A stretch of DNA of 38,743 nt, taken from positions 1-38,743 of the forward strand of contig CACKDD010000008.1 in the NCBI GenBank assembly GCA_902598825.1, written 5' to 3'. The notes beneath the pieces are model-generated. The model saw nothing but the letters and a program-made list of their open reading frames with translations, ran no database searches and had not been told where the DNA came from. This document shows positions 24,508 to 32,877 of the stretch, piece by piece. The position numbers were made by a program, and so were the translations under genes. How positions within the stretch are numbered: the first letter of the stretch is position 1; the number at the start of each line of letters is the position of its first letter. The DNA is from an uncultured Pelagibacteraceae bacterium (GTDB lineage Bacteria > Pseudomonadota > Alphaproteobacteria > Pelagibacterales > Pelagibacteraceae).

Positions 24508-25674
24508 ATGAAACTGGCAAAAAGTTTAGATAGATTAGGTACTGAGTCTGCATTTACAGTTCTAGCAGAAGCAAAAAAATTGGAAGCTCAAGGAAAACCA
24601 ATGATTCATTTAGGGCTAGGACAACCAGATTTTAAAACTCCAAAACATGTTGTTGAAGCAGCTAAGAAAGCATTAGATGATGGACACCATGGATATGTTA
24701 TGTCAAATGGTATCCCTGAGTGTCGTCAAGCTGTAACTAGGTGGATAAAAAAACGTTACAGTGTTGATGTTGATTTTGAGAGAATCCTTATCATGCCTGG
24801 TGGAAAACCAACAATGCATTATGCTATTCAATGTTTTGGTGAACCAGGTGCTGAAATAATACATCCAACACCAGCTTTTCCAATTTATGAGTCTATGATT
24901 AATTATACAGGGTCAACTTCAGTCCCATATGATCTTACAGAGGACAAAGACCTTAAATTTAATCCTGATAAAATTTTATCTTTGATTACAGATAAAACTC
25001 GATTGTTAATTTTAATTAATCCAAATAACCCCACAGGAAGTTTTGTCGAGAAAAGAGATATAGATTTTTTAGCTGATGGCCTGAAGAAATATCCTCATGT
25101 AACAATTTTAAGTGATGAAATTTATAGTAGACAAATTTTTGATGGTAAAGAAATGCCTTCTTTTTTTTATTATCCAGAGTTAAGAGAAAGACTAATAGTA
25201 TTAGAGGGATGGAGCAAAGCATACTCAATGACTGGATGGAGACTTGGTTGGAGTTTTTGGCCTCAGCACTTAATTCAACATGTAAATAAATTATTAATAA
25301 ACAGTGTTTCTTGTGTTAACGCTGCAGCTCAATTTGCTGGGATTGCTGCATTAGATGGGCCTGATGACTCAATCAATGAAATGATGGAAAAATTTAATCA
25401 AAGAAGAGATTTAATTTACAAAGGTCTAAATGATTTACCAGGTGTAGAATGTAGTTTACCTGGAGGGGCCTTTTATGCATTTCCTAAAGTCATTGGTACT
25501 GGAATGAACGGTGCTGAATTTGCAAGAAAGGCTATGCATGAAGCTGGTGTAGCAATTGTACCTGGATCTGCTTTTGGTGAAACTTGCCAAAATTATGTTA
25601 GATTTAGCTTTGCTGCTTCAAGAGATAATATTTCTCAAGCACTAGAAAATATAAAGAAAATGCTGACTAAATAA
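24508..25674 (+). CDS. PLP-dependent class I/II aminotransferase
   Basis: A 388-residue fold-type I aminotransferase (AspB-like). It opens IHLGLGQPDFKTP (about 34-46). The middle has NPNNPTGSFVEK (about 171-182) and ILSDEIYSRQIF with the PLP-binding Asp and Tyr. The Schiff-base Lys lies in EGWSKAYSMTGWRLGW (about 233-248). The C-terminal YVRFSFAAS carries the carboxylate-binding Arg. Substrates are unknown. Between oxidases that make 2-oxoacids and a hydroxyacid dehydrogenase, a role in transaminating a 2-oxoacid such as glyoxylate or pyruvate is plausible. A good GGTGG-type leader (24496-24501) precedes the ATG. Confidence 0.9.
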   Translation: MKLAKSLDRLGTESAFTVLAEAKKLEAQGKPMIHLGLGQPDFKTPKHVVEAAKKALDDGHHGYVMSNGIPECRQAVTRWIKKRYSVDVDFERILIMPGGKPTMHYAIQCFGEPGAEIIHPTPAFPIYESMINYTGSTSVPYDLTEDKDLKFNPDKILSLITDKTRLLILINPNNPTGSFVEKRDIDFLADGLKKYPHVTILSDEIYSRQIFDGKEMPSFFYYPELRERLIVLEGWSKAYSMTGWRLGWSFWPQHLIQHVNKLLINSVSCVNAAAQFAGIAALDGPDDSINEMMEKFNQRRDLIYKGLNDLPGVECSLPGGAFYAFPKVIGTGMNGAEFARKAMHEAGVAIVPGSAFGETCQNYVRFSFAASRDNISQALENIKKMLTK

Positions 25675-25714
25675 GCTGTATTTTTGTTTTAATTTTTATT
25701 AATATTCTTTCTAT

Positions 25715-27088
25715 ATGAATGAACAAGTACAAGCAGAATTTAAAAAAATCTTTAATGGAAGATTTTCTACATCTGAGTCTACCAGATCTAATTATGCAAG
25801 AGGTGAAGATACTTATGATCCAGTTTTATCTAAAGCAGTTGTTTTCCCTGAATCAAATGAAGAAGTTTCAAAAATATTAAGCTTATGTAATGAGCATAAA
25901 ATTCCTGTAGTTCCTTTTGGTACTGGAACATCTTTAGAAGGAAATGTTGTAGGGAATGATAAAGGAATTACTATTTCTTTAGAAAAAATGAATAAAATTC
26001 TAAGTGTTAACGCAGAAGATTTTGACTGTAGGGTACAAGCTTGTGTAACAAAAGAACAATTAAACGAATATTTAAGAGAAGATGGAGTTTTTTTCCCAAT
26101 TGATCCTGGTGCAAATGCTGCAATTGGTGGTATGGCATCCACATCAGCTTCAGGGACCATGGCGGTTAAGTATGGCACAATGAAAACAGTTATAACTGGG
26201 CTTACTGTTGTACTGCCAAATGGTGATATTATTAATACTGGAAGTAGAACTAAAAAAACTTCTGCTGGTTATAATTTAACAAATCTTTTTATTGGTTCAG
26301 AGGGCACTTTAGGAATAATTACGGAGATTCAATTAAGATTATCCCCAATACCAGAAAGTATTATGAGTGCAGTTTGTCACTTTCCAACTTTAGAAAGTGC
26401 AGTACAAACAGCTCAACAAGTAATTCAATATGGTGTGCCTATAGCAAGAATTGAAATGCTAAATAAAGAACAAATGGAAATTAGTATTAACTATTCAAAA
26501 CTAAAGGATATTGAAGCTGTACCAACATTATTTTTTGAATTTCATGGTTCAGAAGCATCAAATCAAGAAAATATTAAAATAGTAGAAGAGATTTCAAAAG
26601 ACAATAATGGAAGCTCATTTAAATGGGCGAAAGATTTAGAGGAAAGAAATAAACTTTGGAAAGCAAGATGGGATGTTTATTATTCTGTTAAAGCTTTGAT
26701 AAATAATGGAAGAGTCTATTCAACCGATGTATGTCTTCCCATTTCTAACATTACAGAATGTGTAAATTTCGCTGAGGAAGAGACAAAAAAACTTGGTCTA
26801 AGAGCACCAATGGTTGGTCATTTAGGGGATGGAAATTTTCATGTAATTTTACCTTATGACCCTAAAGAGGAAGGAACGTATAATAAGATAAGAGACTTTA
26901 GTGACTTACTAATTAAAAAAACTCTAGAGTTAAAGGGAACTATAACAGGGGAACATGGAGTAGGATTGCACAAAAAAGCTTATCTTCTTCAAGAGCATGG
27001 TGACTGTATCCCATTGATGAAAACTATTAAAAAAAGTATTGATCAAAATAACATAATGAATCCTGGCAAAATATTTGATTTAAATTAG
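25715..27088 (+). CDS. FAD-linked oxidase, D-lactate dehydrogenase (cytochrome) / GlcD-like
   Basis: A 457-residue flavoprotein of the vanillyl-alcohol oxidase fold, resembling single-chain D-lactate dehydrogenases (cytochrome) and the GlcD subunit of glycolate oxidase. FAD-binding blocks: VVPFGTGTSLEGNVVG (about 67-82), IDPGANAAIGGMASTSASG (about 129-147) and GSEGTLGIITEIQLRL (about 193-208). The C-terminal PMVGHLGDGNFHV and TGEHGVGLHKK--L carry active-site His residues. No glcE or glcF neighbour is present, which favours the single-chain type. It would feed electrons to cytochrome c or quinone. Confidence 0.9.
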   Translation: MNEQVQAEFKKIFNGRFSTSESTRSNYARGEDTYDPVLSKAVVFPESNEEVSKILSLCNEHKIPVVPFGTGTSLEGNVVGNDKGITISLEKMNKILSVNAEDFDCRVQACVTKEQLNEYLREDGVFFPIDPGANAAIGGMASTSASGTMAVKYGTMKTVITGLTVVLPNGDIINTGSRTKKTSAGYNLTNLFIGSEGTLGIITEIQLRLSPIPESIMSAVCHFPTLESAVQTAQQVIQYGVPIARIEMLNKEQMEISINYSKLKDIEAVPTLFFEFHGSEASNQENIKIVEEISKDNNGSSFKWAKDLEERNKLWKARWDVYYSVKALINNGRVYSTDVCLPISNITECVNFAEEETKKLGLRAPMVGHLGDGNFHVILPYDPKEEGTYNKIRDFSDLLIKKTLELKGTITGEHGVGLHKKAYLLQEHGDCIPLMKTIKKSIDQNNIMNPGKIFDLN

Positions 27089-27099
27089 TCAATATAAAA

Positions 27100-28053
27100 A
27101 TGAAAAAAATCTTAATCACTAGGAAGTTAATTAAAGATAGTGAAGATAAAGCAATTAAAATTTTTGAAGCAAAACTCAATTCAAATGATGAGTTATATTC
27201 TCAATCAAAAGTAATAGAAATGAGCCAAGGTTGTGATGGTATTCTCTCATCTTTGACAGAAAAATTAGATAAAGATACAATTGATAAATTACCAGATTCA
27301 ATTAAGATTATTTCAAATTTTGCTGTTGGATTTGGAAATATTGATTTGGAGGCTGCTAAAAAAAGAGGGATTGCAGTTACAAATACTCCTGAAGTTTTGT
27401 CAGATGCAACTGCAGAAATTGGTGTTCTTTTGATATTAGGAGCATGTAGAAGAGCTGCTGAGGGAATAAACTCTGCAAGAGAAGGTGGATGGAAATGGTC
27501 TGCAGATTATCTAATTGGAAAACAATTAACTGGAACAAGATTAGGTGTTTTAGGAATGGGAAGAATTGGGCAGAAAATTGCTAAAATTGCTAAATCATTA
27601 GGAATGAAAATTCATTATCATAACCGATCAAAATTAAATCCTGAAAAAGAAAACGGTGCAATCTATCATGATAGTGTAAAAAGTCTTTTTTCAGTATCTG
27701 ATGTTTTATCTATTTGTTGTCCAGCAACAAAGGAAACAGAAAATATGATCAATAAAGAGACAGTTGAATACTTTCCTAAAGGGGCAGTAATAACTAATGT
27801 TGCTAGAGGTGACATCGTTGATGATGAGGCTTTGATTGATGCTTTGAACAGAAGAAAAATTTATGCTGTTGGCTTAGATGTTTACAAAAATGAACCAAAC
27901 TTAAATCCAGGTTATTCAAAAATAAAATCTGCTTTTATTTTACCTCATCTTGGAAGTGCAACAAAAGACACTAGAATAGCAATGGCTAATTTAGCTATTG
28001 ATAATATTGATGAGTATTTTCAAACAGGAAATTGTAAAAATAAAGTGAACTAA
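27100..28053 (+). CDS. D-isomer-specific 2-hydroxyacid dehydrogenase (glyoxylate/hydroxypyruvate reductase-like)
   Basis: A 317-residue NAD(P)-dependent enzyme reducing 2-oxoacids to D-2-hydroxyacids. It has the flanking catalytic domain with SNFAVGFGNIDLEAAKKRG (about 70-88) and the Rossmann motif GVLGMGRIGQKIAK (about 149-162). HNRSKL after the second strand, with Arg in place of an acidic residue, hints at NADPH preference. Catalytic residues: Arg in NVARGDIVDDEAL, Glu in VYKNEP and His in LPHLGSAT. It closes the metabolic block before the TRAP genes. Glyoxylate or hydroxypyruvate are likely substrates by family. Confidence 0.9.
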   Translation: MKKILITRKLIKDSEDKAIKIFEAKLNSNDELYSQSKVIEMSQGCDGILSSLTEKLDKDTIDKLPDSIKIISNFAVGFGNIDLEAAKKRGIAVTNTPEVLSDATAEIGVLLILGACRRAAEGINSAREGGWKWSADYLIGKQLTGTRLGVLGMGRIGQKIAKIAKSLGMKIHYHNRSKLNPEKENGAIYHDSVKSLFSVSDVLSICCPATKETENMINKETVEYFPKGAVITNVARGDIVDDEALIDALNRRKIYAVGLDVYKNEPNLNPGYSKIKSAFILPHLGSATKDTRIAMANLAIDNIDEYFQTGNCKNKVN

Positions 28054-28144
28054 TTCTACTCTAGATTGTATAAAATTAAACTTCTGCGACATCTACTCCT
28101 TTTTTTAGAAAGACTCTAAGCTAATTCTATGTTTAAATTATTAC

Positions 28145-28156
28145 AGTTAATTAACT
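28145..28156. repeat. Perfect 12-bp palindrome upstream of the TRAP transporter
   Basis: AGTTAATTAACT is a perfect inverted repeat ending 4 bp before the ribosome-binding site of the dctP-like gene, inside the 118 bp spacer. Its position suits an operator for a regulator of the transporter. AT-only palindromes of this kind do arise by chance in such AT-rich DNA, so this is a weak call. The rest of the spacer (28054-28144) shows no clear promoter. Confidence 0.3.
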
Positions 28157-28160
28157 AGTA

Positions 28161-28166
28161 GAGGAG
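28161..28166 (+). promoter_or_regulatory. Strong Shine-Dalgarno site of the TRAP binding-protein gene
   Basis: GAGGAG lies 5 bp before the ATG at 28172. Most genes in the window have no clear purine-rich site or start inside the previous gene, so this marks unusually strong translation of the solute-binding protein. Confidence 0.65.
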
Positions 28167-28171
28167 AAATA

Positions 28172-29329
28172 ATGACGAAAGAAAATAAATCATTGAAGAT
28201 TAAAACATCTTCAAGACGTAAGTTCTTTAAAACCGCTGCTAAAGCTGGAGCTGTTGCTGCAGCTACAGTTGCAATGCCAAACATTGCAAGAGCAGACGGT
28301 CACGTAACATTAAAGATGCAAGCAGCTTGGCCTTCAGGCGCTAACATCTTTTTTGAAATGGCAGGAGACTATGCAAAAATGGTTAGCGACATGTCTGGAG
28401 GATCTTTAAAAATAGATCTTCAACCTGTTGGATCAGTTGTAAAAACTTCCGAAATCGGAGCAGCGGTAAGTGATGGAAACCTAGATATGGGTCACTGGGT
28501 GACAGCATATTGGTATGGTAAAAATCCTGCAGCTTCACTTTTTGGAACTGGACCTTCATACGGAATGTCATCACAAGAAGTTATGGGATGGATGGAGTAT
28601 GGTGGAGGAAGAAAACTGTACGAACAAGCAGTAGCTTCTGTAGGATTCGATTATATTGGATTTTTCCATATGCCGATGCCAGCACAACCTTTTGGATGGT
28701 TCAAAAAGAACGTAACAAAAGTATCTGATGTTAAAGGAATGAAGTATAGAACTGTTGGTTTAGCGACTAACGTTTTAACTGCTATGGGAATGGTCGTAAG
28801 ACAATTACCAGGTGGTGAAATTCAACCAGCAATGAAAACTGGTTTGATTGATGCTGCTGAATTTAACAACCCGACATCAGACTCACAGTTTGGAATGCAA
28901 GATGTATCTAAACACTATCATTTAGGTAGTTTCCACCAGTCTCAAGAAATGTTTGAGATACCGGTGAACAAGAAGAGATACAACAGCCTTTCACCTGCTC
29001 ATCAAGCTATCCTGAAAAATGCTGCATATGCTGCAAACTCAGATAACTATTTTAAAGCTTTAGTTAGATATTCAGCTGACTTAGCTAAATTGATGAATGA
29101 GCATAAGGTAAATGTTTACCAAACATCTGATGCTATTTTAGCCGAACAGTTAAAAGGTTGGGACAAAATAGTAAGTGAATTTTCTGGGAAAGATCCTTTC
29201 TTTAAGAAAATTATCGCTTCTCAGAAAGCATACGCTAAGAGAACAATGAAGTATCTGTTGATGAATCAACCGAACTACAAATTAGCTTATGAAAATGAGT
29301 TTGGTCCAATTGCAAAAGTTAAAATATAA
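28172..29329 (+). CDS. TRAP transporter solute-binding protein (DctP/TakP-type)
   Basis: A 385-residue periplasmic binding protein for a tripartite ATP-independent transporter. The N-terminus has a twin-arginine (Tat) type signal, SSRRKFFKTAAKAGAVAAA, with cleavage after NIARA (about 41). The mature start TLKMQAAWPSG and VKGMKYRTVGLATNVLTAMG (the Arg that usually binds the ligand carboxylate), then GLIDAAEFNNPTSD, resemble the 2-oxoacid-binding TakP group. This suggests a small 2-oxo- or 2-hydroxyacid ligand. Codons are visibly richer in C/G than in neighbours and the ribosome site is strong, both signs of high expression. A terminator separates it from the permease genes. Confidence 0.92.
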   Translation: MTKENKSLKIKTSSRRKFFKTAAKAGAVAAATVAMPNIARADGHVTLKMQAAWPSGANIFFEMAGDYAKMVSDMSGGSLKIDLQPVGSVVKTSEIGAAVSDGNLDMGHWVTAYWYGKNPAASLFGTGPSYGMSSQEVMGWMEYGGGRKLYEQAVASVGFDYIGFFHMPMPAQPFGWFKKNVTKVSDVKGMKYRTVGLATNVLTAMGMVVRQLPGGEIQPAMKTGLIDAAEFNNPTSDSQFGMQDVSKHYHLGSFHQSQEMFEIPVNKKRYNSLSPAHQAILKNAAYAANSDNYFKALVRYSADLAKLMNEHKVNVYQTSDAILAEQLKGWDKIVSEFSGKDPFFKKIIASQKAYAKRTMKYLLMNQPNYKLAYENEFGPIAKVKI

Positions 29330-29350
29330 TTAACTTTAAAAATTTAAAAT

Positions 29351-29380
29351 AAAGGGGGTTGAAAAACCCCCTTTTTTTTT
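29351..29380 (+). terminator. Intrinsic terminator between TRAP binding-protein and permease genes
   Basis: A perfect 10-bp stem, AAAGGGGGTT (29351-29360) and AACCCCCTTT (29365-29374), is closed by a GAAA tetraloop and runs into a T tract to 29380. It is the clearest rho-independent terminator in the window. Lying inside the operon, it should let binding-protein mRNA exceed permease mRNA by partial read-through, and may also protect the upstream 3' end. Confidence 0.9.
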
Positions 29381-29406
29381 ACTCAAATTTACGATACTTA
29401 TAAATT

Positions 29407-29994
29407 ATGATGTCATCCTATATTAGATTTGCTGATACACTTAGTACTTCAATGGGCAAAGCTTTTTCTTGGTGTATTGTTATTTTAATGGGTGGAACAG
29501 TTTATGAAGTTGTCATGGCTTATGCTTTCAATAAGCCAACGTTATGGAATTTTGATTTTAGTATGCAGATGTATGGGGCTATCTTGATGATGTCAGGTGC
29601 ATACTGTCTTGCAACTGAAGCGCATGTTAGAGGAGATGTAATTTATAGATTATTTAGCCAAAGGACTCAGGCATGGATTGATTTAGTACTTTACTTTATC
29701 TTTTTCTTTCCAGGAGTTATAGCTTTAGCTTTTTATGGTTACGAATATGCAGCTCAAGCTTGGAAAATAAAAGAAACTAGCTGGAGTAGTCCTGCTCAAA
29801 TTCAAATTTATATGGTTAAATCCATGATACCTGCGGCAGGTATAATGTTAATCATTCAAGGAATAGGAGAAGTGTTTAGATCTATAATTTGTATTCAAAC
29901 TGGTCAATGGCCTGCAAGAATAGTAGTTGCAGAAGAAACAGATAAAATTTTAATGAGAACATCGCAACAAGAAGATAAAAATAATGCTATTTAG
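29407..29994 (+). CDS. TRAP transporter small permease (DctQ-type)
   Basis: A 195-residue four-helix inner-membrane subunit. Helices are visible at about residues 19-38, 55-73, 92-114 and 137-155. EVVMAYAFNKPTLWNFDFSMQMYGAILMMSGAYCLATEAHVRGDVI (about 29-75) matches the DctQ signature, notably the 'A--H-R-D-' end of the second helix. DctQ pairs with DctM to form the transporter core. It follows the terminator and overlaps the large permease gene by 11 bp. Confidence 0.9.
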   Translation: MMSSYIRFADTLSTSMGKAFSWCIVILMGGTVYEVVMAYAFNKPTLWNFDFSMQMYGAILMMSGAYCLATEAHVRGDVIYRLFSQRTQAWIDLVLYFIFFFPGVIALAFYGYEYAAQAWKIKETSWSSPAQIQIYMVKSMIPAAGIMLIIQGIGEVFRSIICIQTGQWPARIVVAEETDKILMRTSQQEDKNNAI

Positions 29995-31345
29995 TCTTAC
30001 AAATCCTGAAGTTGCAATTTTAATGATGGGTGTCTTTTTATTTGCTGTTTTGTTGGGCTTCCCTATAGCTTTTACTTTGATGGCCATGGGAATAGGCTTT
30101 GGTTATTATGCTTATTATGACCCTGTTTTGATGGATCATCTTTTTGACAATAGAATATTTTCTTTATTTGTTAAAAACACTTATACAGTAATGGATAATA
30201 ACGTGCTCACAGCAGTACCTCTTTTTTTATTTATGGGATATTTAGTTGAGAGGGCTGGAATTGTAGCTAAATTATTTTTTGCAATTAGACTTGCAGCTCA
30301 TAGATTGCCAGCATCCATGGCGGTAGCAGCATTGATAACATGTACTTTATTTTCTACAGCAACAGGGATTATTGGAGCAGTTGTAACTTTAATGGGCTTA
30401 TTGGCTTGGCCAGCTATGGTCAAAGCTGGTTATGATAAAAAATTTGCATCAGGAATAATTTGTAGCGGTGGATGTTTAGGAATTCTAATACCACCAAGCA
30501 TTATGTTAATTGTTTACTCTGTAATTGCACAATTATCCCCATTAAGGTTATTTGCAGCTGCAATTTTTCCAGGATTAATGTTAGCAGGTTTATACATTGG
30601 ATATGCAGTATTTAGAGCATGGCTCAACCCTTCAATAGCCCCAAGACCACCAGCTGAAGATATTCCACCTCGAGCAGAAATTTTAAAAGAGGTATTAGTT
30701 TCTTTTGTTCCTTTATTCGGATTAATAATGTTAGTTCTTGGTACGATTTTAGCAGGAATTGCTACACCAGCTGAAGCAGCAGCAGCAGGAGCTTTTGGTG
30801 CATTAATTTTATCTTGGTTTTACAAAACGCTTAAATGGCAAAATTTTAAAGAATCAGTTTTCTTGACTGCAAAAACAACTGCAATGATTATGTGGTTATT
30901 TATTGGATCTTGGACTTTTTCGTCAGTATTCTCTTATTTAGGGGGACATGAGGTATTTGAACATTTCTTTACATCAATAAATATAACCACATGGCAATTT
31001 TTAGTAATTACTCAAATAATTATTTTTTTACTTGGATGGCCTTTAGAGTGGACAGAAATTTTGATTATATTTGTGCCAATATTTTTACCGTTACTTGAAA
31101 TATTTAACGTAAATCCTTATTTTTTTGCAATGTTAATTGCTTTAAATTTACAAACATCCTTTTTAACCCCACCAATGGCCATGTCAGCCTATTATCTTAA
31201 AGGAGTTCAAAAAACTAATGTTGAATTACTTGAAATATTTAAAGGGATCATGCCGTTTTTGGCTATAGTTATTTTTGGAATGTTTTTGATGTATATGTTC
31301 CCTGGAATTGCTTTATGGCTTCCAGATGTATTGTTTGCAGACTAA
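29984..31345 (+). CDS. TRAP transporter large permease (DctM-type)
   Basis: A 453-residue sodium-coupled permease with about 12 hydrophobic segments. Family marks: FLFAVLLGFPIAFTLM near the N-terminus, VPLFLFMGYLVERAGI (about 78-93), the re-entrant TGIIGAVVTLMG, CSGGCLGILIPPSIMLIVYS (about 160-179) and IATPAEAAAAGAFGALIL (about 259-276). NLQTSFLTPPMAMSAYYLKG occurs near the C-terminus. All are intact. Length and a cytoplasmic loop with RPPAEDIPPRAEIL suit the TakP-type or mannitol/chloroaromatic-type TRAP group. The amidase ATG lies 8 bp after the stop. Confidence 0.93.
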   Translation: MLFSLTNPEVAILMMGVFLFAVLLGFPIAFTLMAMGIGFGYYAYYDPVLMDHLFDNRIFSLFVKNTYTVMDNNVLTAVPLFLFMGYLVERAGIVAKLFFAIRLAAHRLPASMAVAALITCTLFSTATGIIGAVVTLMGLLAWPAMVKAGYDKKFASGIICSGGCLGILIPPSIMLIVYSVIAQLSPLRLFAAAIFPGLMLAGLYIGYAVFRAWLNPSIAPRPPAEDIPPRAEILKEVLVSFVPLFGLIMLVLGTILAGIATPAEAAAAGAFGALILSWFYKTLKWQNFKESVFLTAKTTAMIMWLFIGSWTFSSVFSYLGGHEVFEHFFTSINITTWQFLVITQIIIFLLGWPLEWTEILIIFVPIFLPLLEIFNVNPYFFAMLIALNLQTSFLTPPMAMSAYYLKGVQKTNVELLEIFKGIMPFLAIVIFGMFLMYMFPGIALWLPDVLFAD

Positions 31346-31353
31346 TAAAAAAA

Positions 31354-32679
31354 ATGATTAATATATTTTCGTTAAGTGTTGAAGAGATGGCTTCAAAGAT
31401 TAAAGAAGGTCAGTTGACTTCAATTGAAGTTTGCGAAAAATATGTTGAAAGAATAAATAAATTTGAAAAAGATATTAAAGCATGGGCTCATTTTGATAAA
31501 AAAGTTTTGTTAGAAAAGGCTGCTGATGCAGATGAACACAGAAGATCAGGTAAACCCGTAGGTTCATTACATGGAATTCCAATAGCTTTAAAAGATATAA
31601 TAGGAACTGTTGATATGCCAACTGAGTGCGGCACAACTATAAGAAAAGGTAAATCTTATTCTCAAAATGCTGAGATAGTTGAACTACTACATTCAGCTGG
31701 TGCTATTGTGATGGGTAAAACTGCTACATCAGAATTAGCTTATCTTGGGCCACCAAAAACAACTAATCCTCATGATTATACAAGAACACCTGGAGGCTCT
31801 TCTAGCGGTTCAGCAGCATCTGTTGCTTCTCTCATGGCACCTCTTTCAATTGGATCACAAACAGGTGGGTCTGTTATTAGACCAGCTTCATACTGTGGTG
31901 TTGTTGGATATAAACCAACTTATGGTCTAATTTCAAGAAATGGAGTTTTAAGAACTTCATATGCACTAGATCATATGGGTTTATTTGGCAGAACCGTTGA
32001 AGATGTAGCTTTGTTAGCTAAAGTTTTAATTAAAAAGGATCATCATGATCCTGCAACCATTTATTATTCAGCAGAAAATATTTTAGAAGAAACAAAAAAT
32101 GGCCCTGCATATGAGCCTAAGTTCATTTTTTATAAATCAGATTATTGGAAGATAATTGATAAAAAATCCAGAGAGTCTTTTGAATACTTTATTAAGTCAT
32201 TTAAAAATATTGAGGTATTTGATACTCCATCATATTTTAAAGATATTCATAAATATCATCAAATTATTCATGAAACAGATTTGGCTAATAATTTTGCTAC
32301 GTATTATAAAAAGTATAAGGCAAAATTATCAAAATATATGCAAACTGCTATAGCCAAAGGTAATAAGTATTCAGCAAAAGAATATGCTGAAGCTATTGAT
32401 TTTAAAAAAAGAAGCTATGAGTCTTACCAAGAAGTTTTTGAAGATTATCATGGGGTTTTGTCTCCATCTAGTCCGGGTGTTGCGCCAAAAGGATTGAAGA
32501 GCACCGGTACCGCTGAGTTTAACAAAGTGTGGTCATACCTAGGTACTCCCTGCATATCTCTTCCTCTACTTGAAGGTGAAAATAATTTGCCTTTAGGTGT
32601 ACAGCTTATTGGAGATCGTTATGACGATCATAGATTTTTAGGGGTTGCTAATTGGTTAGAAAAAGAATGTAATAATTAA
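31354..32679 (+). CDS. Amidase signature family hydrolase
   Basis: Read from the ATG at 31354 (441 residues), since a start at 31315 would run through the end of dctM. It has the full amidase-signature triad: Lys80 in PIALKDIIGT, the cis-Ser in TPGGSSSGSAASV (about 149-151) and the nucleophile Ser173 in GSQTGGSVIRPA. GVVGYKPTYG follows. The C-terminal LPLLEGENNLPLGVQLIGDRYDD is also typical. The GatA-type signature occurs in many amide hydrolases; there are no gatB or gatC neighbours, so this is probably a catabolic amidase, perhaps acting on a TRAP-imported amide (inference). Confidence 0.9.
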   Translation: MINIFSLSVEEMASKIKEGQLTSIEVCEKYVERINKFEKDIKAWAHFDKKVLLEKAADADEHRRSGKPVGSLHGIPIALKDIIGTVDMPTECGTTIRKGKSYSQNAEIVELLHSAGAIVMGKTATSELAYLGPPKTTNPHDYTRTPGGSSSGSAASVASLMAPLSIGSQTGGSVIRPASYCGVVGYKPTYGLISRNGVLRTSYALDHMGLFGRTVEDVALLAKVLIKKDHHDPATIYYSAENILEETKNGPAYEPKFIFYKSDYWKIIDKKSRESFEYFIKSFKNIEVFDTPSYFKDIHKYHQIIHETDLANNFATYYKKYKAKLSKYMQTAIAKGNKYSAKEYAEAIDFKKRSYESYQEVFEDYHGVLSPSSPGVAPKGLKSTGTAEFNKVWSYLGTPCISLPLLEGENNLPLGVQLIGDRYDDHRFLGVANWLEKECNN

Positions 32680-32680
32680 A

Positions 32681-32857
32681 ATGCAAAAATTCACAACATT
32701 TTTAGGATCTCTTCTCGCAATAGCTTTTTTGGTAGGTCTTGCATTTACATTAACCAGATCTTCAATGATAGGTTTTTTTGATGTATTGCCTGTTTATATT
32801 TTAATGGGCATTGCAATTTTTATGATGGTCTATGAGGCCTTTTTTGATAAAAAATAG
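32681..32857 (+). CDS. Small two-helix membrane protein
   Basis: A 58-residue reading frame from ATG 32681, one base after the amidase stop. It encodes two hydrophobic stretches, about residues 5-24 and 36-51, joined by TRSSMIGFFDVLP and ending in the charged FFDKK. I do not recognise a family. Support comes from tight spacing in the same direction, a clear hydrophobic pattern, and filling of an otherwise empty 198 bp gap in a genome with almost none. It could be a transporter accessory peptide, but nothing shows this. Confidence 0.6.
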   Translation: MQKFTTFLGSLLAIAFLVGLAFTLTRSSMIGFFDVLPVYILMGIAIFMMVYEAFFDKK

Positions 32858-32877
32858 ATATCTAAAAATTTAAATCA

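Noticed and set aside
25813..26178. Minus-strand 121-residue frame inside the FAD-linked oxidase gene
   Set aside because: Fully antisense to a gene with intact motifs; similar antisense frames occur within mscS, folD and the FG-GAP gene and all look like shadows.
28050..28129. Direct repeat CTAATTCTA at 28050-28058 and 28121-28129
   Set aside because: Nine AT-rich bases repeated once within 80 bp is easily chance, and nothing ties it to a binding site.
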